Below, in pieces: positions 1-5,771 of a stretch of DNA of 5,776 nt. This stretch comes from Sulfurimonas sp. (GTDB lineage Bacteria > Campylobacterota > Campylobacteria > Campylobacterales > Sulfurimonadaceae), in the NCBI GenBank assembly GCA_021157485.1, contig JAGGWO010000102.1, positions 1 through 5,776 of the forward strand, in the 5' to 3' direction. How positions within the stretch are numbered: position 1 is the stretch's first letter; each line of letters begins with the position of its first letter. The translations under genes were made by a program, and so were the position numbers. The notes below the pieces were generated by a model. That model had not been told where the DNA came from, made no database searches, and saw only the letters and a program-made list of their open reading frames with translations.

Positions 1-7
1 ACACAAA

Positions 8-448
8 ATGAAAAAGATAACAACAATACTAGCTTTAGTAGGAACGTTAACACTAGGTTTAGCAGCAGATGCTACAATAGATGCGCAGATTGAAAAAATT
101 CAAAATGCACCAGCTCAAGAGAGAGTTGAGCTTATGAATCAGTTTAAGAAACAGCTTATGACTATGAATCAGGAACAACGTGAAGAAGCTATAAGTAAGA
201 TGCAAACTAAAATGCATAATGGTAAAAGTTCTTCTCATACGAAAGGTGAATATGCTGAAAATGCCAAGGCAAATAGAGAAATGGCTCGAACTAGAGCGAG
301 AGAGATGCAACAAAATAATATGCCAGATGTGAATCAGATGCAAAATGTGAACCAGCATCAAGCAGGTGGACAGTTTCAGCAAATGGGTGCAGCAGGTGTA
401 GGTTCATCTTCTGGAAGCACGGGAATGGGTGGAATGATGAATCACTAA
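8..448 (+). CDS. Exported Met/Gln-rich small protein, function unknown
   Basis: This 146-residue protein was not recognised as a named family. Residues 1-20 form a Sec signal peptide: MKK, a hydrophobic stretch, then GLAA before an Asp, so cleavage near residue 19-20 and a periplasmic location are expected. Residues 21-70 are charged and probably helical (VELMNQFKKQLMTMNQEQRE). The MNQEQRE stretch loosely recalls the LTxxQ motifs of the Spy/CpxP periplasmic stress proteins, but the match is too weak for a name. From about residue 98 the protein is low-complexity: rich in Gln, Asn, Met, Gly and Ser, ending GMGGMMNH. The mature part carries 13 Met and 4 His, so Cu(I) or other soft-metal binding is conceivable but unproven. 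Only 7 nt of upstream sequence are present, so promoter and ribosome binding site cannot be judged. It lies 58 nt upstream of an outer-membrane protein/two-component operon. Confidence is high that it is a real exported protein, low for function. Confidence 0.8.
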   Translation: MKKITTILALVGTLTLGLAADATIDAQIEKIQNAPAQERVELMNQFKKQLMTMNQEQREEAISKMQTKMHNGKSSSHTKGEYAENAKANREMARTRAREMQQNNMPDVNQMQNVNQHQAGGQFQQMGAAGVGSSSGSTGMGGMMNH

Positions 449-460
449 GCTCGGCTTAGT
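444..460. repeat. 7-bp inverted repeat over the stop codon of the Met-rich protein gene
   Basis: ACTAAGC and GCTTAGT form a perfect 7-bp stem around a 3-nt TCG loop, and the TAA stop (446-448) lies within the left arm. No T-run follows (TACAATAATG), so it is not a classical intrinsic terminator. It may protect the 3' end of the mRNA or work together with the palindrome 10 nt downstream. Confidence 0.55.
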
Positions 461-466
461 TACAAT
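461..466 (+). promoter_or_regulatory. Possible -10 box (TACAAT) for the outer-membrane protein/two-component operon
   Basis: TACAAT matches the sigma-70 -10 consensus at 5 of 6 positions. Transcription would start around 472-474, inside the adjacent 20-bp palindrome. No -35 hexamer is evident, which is usual for Campylobacterota, but the upstream DNA here is not strongly T-rich, so support is modest. Confidence 0.3.
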
Positions 467-470
467 AATG

Positions 471-490
471 AGCTGCCAATATTGGCAGCT
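471..490. repeat. Perfect 20-bp palindrome upstream of the outer-membrane protein gene
   Basis: AGCTGCCAATATTGGCAGCT is its own reverse complement. As RNA it would fold into a 7-bp GC-containing stem (AGCTGCC/GGCAGCT) with a 6-nt AATATT loop. It is followed by TTAAAT, only a weak T-stretch, so it could be a poor terminator for the gene upstream. It also overlaps the likely transcription start of the following operon and ends 16 nt before the ATG at 507, so a dimeric-repressor operator or a 5'-end hairpin are alternatives. The palindrome itself is certain; its role is not. Confidence 0.6.
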
Positions 491-506
491 TAAATCAGGA
501 GAAAAT

Positions 507-1331
507 ATGAAAAAATTTTTACCGTTTTTAATACTAGGAGTGCTTTCCACAGGCTTATTGGCTTATTCCGATGCTGATATGGATGGAGTAGAAGACGGAG
601 CAGACAAGTGTCCAAATACGTCGTTTATGGATTTAGTAGATATTAATGGATGTAGCAAAGAGTCCCTTAGTTCAGACAATCACTTTGATATAATCGTTGG
701 TGCTTCTTATACAGAATCAGATTATAAAAGCTTAAACACAACAGATACTCTCTCAAGTACTTTCCAAGTAGATTATTACTATAAAGACTTTTCAATACAA
801 GCATCAACAGCTTACTTTACAACTGATGGCAGTGGATATAATGACAGCGGAATGCAAGATTCATATTTGGGCGCATCATACCAATTTAAGCCCACTGATT
901 CTCTCTTGTTGCGCGTTGGAGCAGTAGCAATTTTGCCAACTTATGATAGCTCTTTAAATAACAATAACACCGACTATAGTGGATCTTTAAATCTTAGTTA
1001 TTCGCTAAATAATTTTAATATATTTGGCGGATATATTTATACTTTGATTAATGATGATGATACCGTATCAAATAGCATGGCGATAAATTATCAAAATACA
1101 AACGCATATAATATCGGTTTAGGGTACTATTTTACAAATAAACTCTATGTTAGTGGCGCATATAACTCCACTACAAGTATATATAAAGATGTTGATGATA
1201 TAAATACTGCATCTGTTTATACTTATTACAGTATTGATGAGCACTGGTTTACAACATTCAATTATGCATATGGAATTAGTGACACAGCAAGTAAAAATTA
1301 TGTTGCACTACGTTTAGGGTACTTTTTCTAA
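507..1331 (+). CDS. Outer-membrane beta-barrel protein with N-terminal TSP3-type calcium-binding stub
   Basis: The start at 507 is preferred over an in-frame ATG at 468 because AGGAGA (497-502) lies just upstream and the protein then begins with a clean signal peptide (MKKFLPFLILGVLSTGLLA). The upstream start would run through the palindrome and add 13 residues ahead of it. The product has 274 residues. Residues 22-35 are a TSP3-type acidic loop (DADMDGVEDGADKC) with regularly spaced Asp, a known Ca2+-binding pattern. C35 and C49 match the CPNT...VD..GC pattern common in OmpA-like linkers. From about residue 58 to the end alternating polar/aromatic beta strands predominate, and the protein ends GYFF with a C-terminal Phe, the usual signal for Bam-dependent barrel insertion. 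There is no OmpA peptidoglycan-binding domain. The response regulator gene follows after 6 nt, so co-expression is very likely. Pore or adhesin function cannot be told apart. Confidence 0.85.
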   Translation: MKKFLPFLILGVLSTGLLAYSDADMDGVEDGADKCPNTSFMDLVDINGCSKESLSSDNHFDIIVGASYTESDYKSLNTTDTLSSTFQVDYYYKDFSIQASTAYFTTDGSGYNDSGMQDSYLGASYQFKPTDSLLLRVGAVAILPTYDSSLNNNNTDYSGSLNLSYSLNNFNIFGGYIYTLINDDDTVSNSMAINYQNTNAYNIGLGYYFTNKLYVSGAYNSTTSIYKDVDDINTASVYTYYSIDEHWFTTFNYAYGISDTASKNYVALRLGYFF

Positions 1332-1337
1332 AAGATA

Positions 1338-1979
1338 ATGATGAAAAAAAATATACTGCTTCTTGAAGATGATTATGAACTTGGTGAGACACTAAAGGAA
1401 CTTTTAGAGTCTCATGATTACCAAGTTGACTTAGTTGAAAGTGGTGATGGTGCCACTGATGCTTCGTATGATAACAGTTATGATTTATATATTTTTGATA
1501 TTAATGTTCCTGATATAAATGGCTTAGATCTTCTAAAAAGTTTGCGCGAGGCTGATGATAAAACTCCTGCTATATTTATAAGTGCACTTGTGGACTTAAA
1601 CTCTATTGCGAAGGGGTTTGAAGTTGGTGCAGATGATTATATTAAAAAACCTTTTTTCCCACAAGAATTACTCATCAGAGTAAATGCAAAATTTGTACAA
1701 ACAAATAGAGATATAATTTATAAAAACATACGATACGCTTCAAATACTAAAGAACTTTATATTGATGATAAAATAGTCTCTCTGGGGGAAGTCCAAGAGT
1801 CTATTTGTGATGTTCTGATGAGAAATATTGGCTCAGTTATTGATAAAACCATACTCATGGATTGTCTACAAAGCCCTTCAGATACCGGATTAAGAGTTGC
1901 AATAAATAAATTTAAACAGACGACGAATCTAGAGATAAAAAACATTAGAGGAATAGGATATATGCTTGAAAAAAGTTGA
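1338..1979 (+). CDS. OmpR-family two-component response regulator
   Basis: This 213-residue cytoplasmic transcription regulator has an N-terminal receiver domain (about 4-120). The acidic pocket is E10/D11/D12, the phospho-acceptor is D54 (YIFDINVPD), the switch Ser is S82 and the conserved Lys is K104 (IKKPF). All essential receiver residues are therefore present. Residues 124-213 form a shortened winged-helix DNA-binding domain ending in the OmpR-type signature NIRGIGYML (202-210); the recognition helix is around 182-195. The start is ATG at 1338 or the adjacent ATG at 1341; the second gives the typical MKKNILLLEDD beginning. The ribosome binding site is weak (AAAGAT), and the stop of the barrel gene is 6 nt away, suggesting translational coupling. 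The partner kinase gene overlaps its 3' end. The target genes are not known; its own operon is a reasonable guess. Confidence 0.93.
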   Translation: MMKKNILLLEDDYELGETLKELLESHDYQVDLVESGDGATDASYDNSYDLYIFDINVPDINGLDLLKSLREADDKTPAIFISALVDLNSIAKGFEVGADDYIKKPFFPQELLIRVNAKFVQTNRDIIYKNIRYASNTKELYIDDKIVSLGEVQESICDVLMRNIGSVIDKTILMDCLQSPSDTGLRVAINKFKQTTNLEIKNIRGIGYMLEKS

Positions 1980-3009
1980 ACGTGAATCCCTTATAAAAAG
2001 TTTTCTACTCTTTTTTATATCACAGGCTATTCTCTTGAGTGTTCTGTTTTTTATAGACTACAAGAAAGAGCTTCAAGCTTTTGATGATTCAATTTTTTCA
2101 AAAATGAGGATATGTAGTTTAAATCTAAAGTGTGATGAATTTCAGATAGATTTTGTCCCTATGAATGAGGATAAACTATATAGACTTCATAAAGACAACA
2201 CTGCTCTATCTTCATACTTTTCAATTCCAAACTCTACAAAAAATTCTCTTAAAATATATCTTTTAAAAGATAAATATAATCAAAAAATAGATGAATTAAA
2301 AAGTGATATATTATTAAACTTTTTCGTGGTTATTGTTTTTGCACTGCTTCTCTCTTTTGCTTTTGCCCTCTATGCTCTTTACCCACTAAAAAATGCCCTG
2401 CGCTTAACAGAAGAGTTCATAAAAGATATACTACATGATTTTAATACACCTCTATCTACACTGCGTTTAAACTCCGCAATGCTAGAAGATGAAATAGGTG
2501 AAAACTCTAAAGTAAAACGTATACAAAACAGTGTGCAAAATATTTTAAATCTACAATCAAATCTTCGTTCATACCTGCATAGTCACAGTTCTCAAAAAGA
2601 GGAGTTTGATTTAAAAACTCTTTTAGAAGATAGGGTGAGTATGCTAGAAAAAAACTTTCACGACTTAGAGTTTATAGTTAAGGTCAAAGAGTTAAAACTA
2701 AGCACTAACAGAGATGCTTTTACAAGAGTAATAGATAACCTGCTAACAAACGCAGCGAAATATAATAAAAAAGATGGAAAAGTTATTTTAAAAATCGAGA
2801 ATAATATTTTATATATTGAAGACACGGGAAAGGGAATTAAAAACCCTTCAAAAGTGTTTGAGAGATTTTACAAAGAACAAGAGAGAGGCATTGGGATAGG
2901 GCTTCATATTGTAAAAAAATTGTGTGAAGAGTTAGATGTTAAAATTGGTGTCAAAAGTATTGTAAATGAAGGTACAAGTTTTTTTTTAAATCTCAAAAAT
3001 CTAATATAA
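1966..3009 (+). CDS. HAMP-less membrane sensor histidine kinase (TTG start)
   Basis: This 347-residue inner-membrane kinase should phosphorylate the adjacent regulator. TM1 spans about 11-30, a periplasmic sensor about 31-115, and TM2 about 116-138. The phospho-acceptor is H157 in HDFNTPL (usual form HELRTPL); D158 and T161 keep the E/DxxT/N pattern linked to phosphatase activity. The N-box is NLLTNAAKY with N262, G1 is DTGKG (286-290), the F-box is VFERFYKE (297-304) and G2 is GIGIGL (308-313), so the ATPase domain looks intact with a short ATP lid. Only about 18 residues separate TM2 from H157, leaving no room for a HAMP domain. The periplasmic part contains C50 and C56, which could form a disulfide or bind a metal. 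The start is TTG at 1966, with AGGA (1955-1958) 7 nt upstream and no in-frame ATG nearby. It overlaps the regulator gene by 14 nt. The stimulus is unknown. Confidence 0.92.
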   Translation: MKKVERESLIKSFLLFFISQAILLSVLFFIDYKKELQAFDDSIFSKMRICSLNLKCDEFQIDFVPMNEDKLYRLHKDNTALSSYFSIPNSTKNSLKIYLLKDKYNQKIDELKSDILLNFFVVIVFALLLSFAFALYALYPLKNALRLTEEFIKDILHDFNTPLSTLRLNSAMLEDEIGENSKVKRIQNSVQNILNLQSNLRSYLHSHSSQKEEFDLKTLLEDRVSMLEKNFHDLEFIVKVKELKLSTNRDAFTRVIDNLLTNAAKYNKKDGKVILKIENNILYIEDTGKGIKNPSKVFERFYKEQERGIGIGLHIVKKLCEELDVKIGVKSIVNEGTSFFLNLKNLI

Positions 3010-3029
3010 GTTTTTAATCCACATTCGAG

Positions 3030-3035
3030 TATAAT
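3030..3035 (+). promoter_or_regulatory. TATAAT -10 box immediately upstream of dnaG
   Basis: This is a perfect TATAAT hexamer. Upstream are spaced A/T tracts (T9 at 2979-2987, CAAAAAT near 2995, TTTTT at 3011-3015) in place of a -35 box, the style known for Campylobacter and Helicobacter sigma-80 promoters. With normal spacing transcription would start near 3041-3042, at the A of the dnaG ATG. Confidence 0.6.
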
Positions 3036-3041
3036 TCTTTC

Positions 3042-4706
3042 ATGATTGCGCAAGATTCCATAGAAGCCTTAAAGGCACGACTTGATATTGTTGATGTTAT
3101 TGGCTCTTATGTAGAACTAAAAAAAGCAGGTGGTAACTTTAAAGCACCATGCCCTTTTCACGATGAAAAATCCCCTTCATTTGTAGTAAGTCCACAAAAG
3201 CAGATATATCACTGTTTTGGATGTGGAGCTGGTGGAGACAGTGTTAAGTTTGTTATGGAGTATGAGAAACTTAACTACCCTGAAGCCTTAGAAAAGTTAG
3301 CTGATTCATATAACTTTACGCTCACGTACACAGATAACAAACATAACAAACCTCGCTCACAAGTTATGGATTCACTCAATGAGTGGTATAAAACTCTTTT
3401 AAACTCTAAACAGACAGCGGTAGAATATATAAAAGAGCGTGGAATTTATGAGAGTAGTGTTGAGAAATTTGGTATCGGATATGCACCTGATTCAAACGCA
3501 ACTATCAACTATGTAAAATCCCAAATGTTTACGATGAATGAAGCTGTTGAGATGGGTGTTATCGGTTATGATGGTGGACGAAATTTTGCTAGATTTATAG
3601 AGCGTATCACTTTTCCTATCCACTCTGCAAATGGCTCTTTGGTTGGTTTTGGCGGAAGAACTATTACAGGTCATCAAGCAAAATATGTGAACTCTCCTGA
3701 AACACCATACTTCAATAAGTCGCGCCTACTTTATGCTTACCATCTTGCAAAACAAGCACTCTATAAAAAGAGTGAAATTATCATAACAGAGGGTTATCTT
3801 GATGTTATTATGCTCCATCAAGCAGGTTTTGATAATGCAGTAGCTACTCTTGGAACAGCTCTAACAGTTGAGCATCTGCCGCTTCTTAGAAAAGGTGATC
3901 CTAGAGTTGTTATGGCTTATGATGGAGATAATGCAGGACGAGCAGCAGCACTCAAAGCAGCACGACTTTTAAGTGCTTCAGGGTTTCGTGGTGGTGTTGT
4001 TATCTTTAGTGGTGGTTTAGACCCTGCTGATATGGTAAAGGATGGAAGAGTTGAAGAGCTCGCAAATATGTTTAGGGAGCCAAAGGTATTTATAGAGTTT
4101 GTTCTTGATGAGATACTTTCACTTTATGATCTGCGTGATCCAAAAGCAAAAGAAGCATGCATGGCTGAAGGAATAGCATATCTTAAAACTCTCTCACCTC
4201 TTCTTCAAGAGGAGTACAAAACTTATCTTGCCTCACGTTTAGGTGGGCTTGGAGTGTCTCCATCACTTCTCAAAGTAAATAGCCAAACAAACATTAACAA
4301 TCAAAATGCACCTTTGATTCAAAAAAATTCTCATAAAGATATGTGGGAACTTAGTCTTATAAAAACTGTTTTAGAGTATCCACATTTTATAAATCAGATT
4401 TTAGATGTTTTAGACCCTTCACTTTTACAGTTTCATTCTCACGAGTTTGCTTCTGCTCTACAAGGACAAAATGATAATCCACATCTCATGGCAATTTCAG
4501 TGGATGAGACAATAGTTCCACTAAAAGATGAAGATGCACTTAATGCTGAGCTTATTACATTTTTAACACGTCACTATGAGAGAGAACTAAAAAAAATAAA
4601 TCTCCAGCAAAATATCTCATTTGAAGAGAAAGCTTTCTATATTCGTAAGTTTCGTGGTAAAATTGCAGTATTAAAACGAGGTGAACTGGTGGCATTTGAG
4701 AATTAA
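3042..4706 (+). CDS. dnaG: DNA primase DnaG
   Basis: This 554-residue primase synthesises RNA primers for Okazaki fragments and works with the replicative helicase DnaB. The N-terminal CHC2-type zinc-binding domain is clear: C37, H40, C58 and C61 in CPFH and CFGC, with the KSPSF segment between. The RNA-polymerase core shows the basic motif RITFPIHSANGSLVGFGGRT from residue 188 and KYVNSPETPYFNKS from 214. The TOPRIM catalytic residues are present: E250 (ITEGYLDV), D294 and D296 (AYDGDNAGRAA), and a DPAD at 327-330. The C-terminal part (about 430-554) is divergent, as expected for the helicase-binding domain. The length is in the usual range, slightly shorter than the 581 residues of E. coli. 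No Shine-Dalgarno sequence precedes the ATG, and the -10 box ends 6 nt before it. The gene is 32 nt from the kinase stop, so read-through from the operon upstream is also possible. Confidence 0.98.
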   Translation: MIAQDSIEALKARLDIVDVIGSYVELKKAGGNFKAPCPFHDEKSPSFVVSPQKQIYHCFGCGAGGDSVKFVMEYEKLNYPEALEKLADSYNFTLTYTDNKHNKPRSQVMDSLNEWYKTLLNSKQTAVEYIKERGIYESSVEKFGIGYAPDSNATINYVKSQMFTMNEAVEMGVIGYDGGRNFARFIERITFPIHSANGSLVGFGGRTITGHQAKYVNSPETPYFNKSRLLYAYHLAKQALYKKSEIIITEGYLDVIMLHQAGFDNAVATLGTALTVEHLPLLRKGDPRVVMAYDGDNAGRAAALKAARLLSASGFRGGVVIFSGGLDPADMVKDGRVEELANMFREPKVFIEFVLDEILSLYDLRDPKAKEACMAEGIAYLKTLSPLLQEEYKTYLASRLGGLGVSPSLLKVNSQTNINNQNAPLIQKNSHKDMWELSLIKTVLEYPHFINQILDVLDPSLLQFHSHEFASALQGQNDNPHLMAISVDETIVPLKDEDALNAELITFLTRHYERELKKINLQQNISFEEKAFYIRKFRGKIAVLKRGELVAFEN

Positions 4707-4721
4707 TTATTCTTACGCCAC
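4689..4721 (+). repeat. Imperfect hairpin spanning the dnaG stop codon
   Basis: GTGGC (4689-4693) pairs with GCCAC (4717-4721). Inside it GAGAAT (4698-4703) pairs with ATTCTT (4709-4714, one G-U pair) around a TAATT loop that contains the TAA stop. No T-run follows, so it is more likely a processing or partial attenuation element than a terminator, and it may be chance. Confidence 0.3.
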
Positions 4722-4748
4722 TCTTGTGCCTAACCAAGGAACTGTAAA

Positions 4749-5726
4749 ATGAAAGCAATAGCACTCTTCTCAGGTGGATTAGACTCTACATTAGCAATGA
4801 AACTTATCATAGATCAAGGTATAGATGTTTTAGCAATAAATATCAATACAGGTTTTGGAAGTACAAAAGATAGATTAGAGCATATGCAGAGTATGTGTGA
4901 TCAAGTAGGAGCGGAGCTTAAAATAGTTGATATTCAGAGTGAATATCTTCAAGATGTTCTGTTTGATCCAAAGCACGGTTATGGGAAAAATTTCAATCCT
5001 TGTATTGATTGTCATGCGAAGATGTTTGCGGTTGCTAAAAGTATTATGGAAGCTGAAGGTGCCTCGTTTCTTATAAGTGGTGAAGTTATGGGACAGCGCC
5101 CAATGAGCCAAAACAAAGATGCTCTTCAAACTGTTTTAAATGAGAGCAATTGTGATGGACTGCTTCTTCGTCCAATGTCTGCCTTGCGTTTAGCTCCAAC
5201 AATGGCTGAAGAGAAAGGCTGGGTAGACAGAGATAAGCTTGAAGGCATCACAGGGCGCTCACGTGATAGACAATTAGCATTAGCAAAAGAGATTGGTCTT
5301 GATGATTTTGAATCTCCAGGCGGTGGTTGTCTTTTAACTGATGAAAACTTTGGTAAAAAAATGTTTGACTTCATAAAGCATGATAAGTTTGAAGTAAAAG
5401 ATATTCCGGTTATGAAATTTGGCCGTCATTTTCGCTTAGCAGATGGAGCAAAACTTGTTATTGGTAGAGATAAAGAAGAGAATGAACATCTTCAAAATAT
5501 AGATAACGATAAATACTATCATATTAAAACAGTTGGACTTCCAGGTCCTCACGCACTTCTAAGTAAAAATGCAAGCGAAGAAGATAAAAAGCTCTCCGCA
5601 AGTGCAGTTTTAACTTACTGTAAAACATCTGTTGATAATAGTTATACATTGTCTTATGATGCTCAAGAAGTTACAGCTTCACCATTTACCTCACGTGAGG
5701 CAATGAAACCTTTCAGTATTCAATAA
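4749..5726 (+). CDS. ThiI/MnmA-like PP-loop protein with C-terminal NFACT-R-like domain, predicted tRNA thiolation
   Basis: This 325-residue cytoplasmic protein begins with a PP-loop ATP-binding motif (FSGGLDS, residues 7-13), the adenylating signature of the ThiI, MnmA and argininosuccinate synthase superfamily. NPCIDCH (C85, C88) resembles the NPC..C catalytic cysteine site of MnmA, and PGGGCLLTD (C194) sits where a second active Cys would be expected, so sulfur transfer is plausible. GEVMGQRPMSQ (111-121) is a further conserved-looking segment. The C-terminal part (about 213-290) contains GAKLVIGRDKEENEHL and DKYYHIKTVGLPGPHALL. These match the NFACT-R pattern (VGR....N..L, D.W.H, G.H), a tRNA/RNA-binding domain known to occur fused to ThiI-like proteins. 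Homologues are often annotated as argininosuccinate synthase, which is misleading because the ASS-specific regions are absent. AAGGA (4736-4740) gives a good ribosome binding site 8 nt before the ATG. It lies 42 nt after dnaG with no clear promoter, so co-transcription is likely. The exact tRNA position modified is unknown. Confidence 0.85.
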   Translation: MKAIALFSGGLDSTLAMKLIIDQGIDVLAININTGFGSTKDRLEHMQSMCDQVGAELKIVDIQSEYLQDVLFDPKHGYGKNFNPCIDCHAKMFAVAKSIMEAEGASFLISGEVMGQRPMSQNKDALQTVLNESNCDGLLLRPMSALRLAPTMAEEKGWVDRDKLEGITGRSRDRQLALAKEIGLDDFESPGGGCLLTDENFGKKMFDFIKHDKFEVKDIPVMKFGRHFRLADGAKLVIGRDKEENEHLQNIDNDKYYHIKTVGLPGPHALLSKNASEEDKKLSASAVLTYCKTSVDNSYTLSYDAQEVTASPFTSREAMKPFSIQ

Positions 5727-5731
5727 CTATC

Positions 5732-5740
5732 TGTTATACT
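5732..5740 (+). promoter_or_regulatory. Extended -10 promoter for a gene beyond the window
   Basis: TGTTATACT fits the extended -10 pattern TGnTATAMT, with TATACT at 5735-5740 and the TG at 5732-5733. Transcription would start near 5747. It lies 5 nt after the stop of the thiolation-type gene and has no -35 box. The transcribed gene would begin outside the window. Confidence 0.45.
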
Positions 5741-5755
5741 TAACCCATTAAATAA

Positions 5756-5771
5756 AAAACACTAGTGTTTT
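5756..5771. repeat. Perfect 16-bp palindrome, terminator or operator
   Basis: AAAACACTAGTGTTTT is self-complementary; as RNA it makes a 6-bp stem with a CTAG loop. The A-rich left arm and T-rich right arm resemble a weak bidirectional terminator for the gene ending at 5726. It also lies about 9 nt after the predicted start of the promoter at 5732-5740, where a repressor operator would sit. The window ends too soon to decide. Confidence 0.5.

Noticed and set aside
59..382. Minus-strand open frame of 107 codons opposite the Met-rich protein gene
   Set aside because: It is His/Leu/Ser-rich in the manner of an antisense shadow, has no ribosome binding site or domain, and lies fully opposite a gene with a convincing signal peptide. 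Other minus-strand open frames at 1757-1945, 3492-3677, 4555-4764, 4875-5129 and 5126-5374 were rejected for the same reasons.
468..506. In-frame upstream ATG at 468 extending the barrel protein by 13 residues
   Set aside because: It would place a non-signal sequence ahead of a clear signal peptide, runs through the palindrome and has no ribosome binding site; the ATG at 507 has AGGAGA at good spacing.
2979..2987. Run of nine T near the 3' end of the kinase gene as a phase-variation tract
   Set aside because: It lies only about eight codons from the stop, after all catalytic motifs, so slippage would change just the tail; such runs are expected in AT-rich DNA, and it may instead be part of the dnaG upstream A/T tracts.
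4707..4748. Separate promoter for the PP-loop gene
   Set aside because: No good -10 hexamer is seen in the 42-nt spacer; TTATTCT is a poor match and co-transcription with dnaG explains the layout.
4749..5726. Argininosuccinate synthase (argG)
   Set aside because: Only the PP-loop is shared; the length, the NPCxxC motif and the C-terminal NFACT-R-like domain do not fit ArgG.
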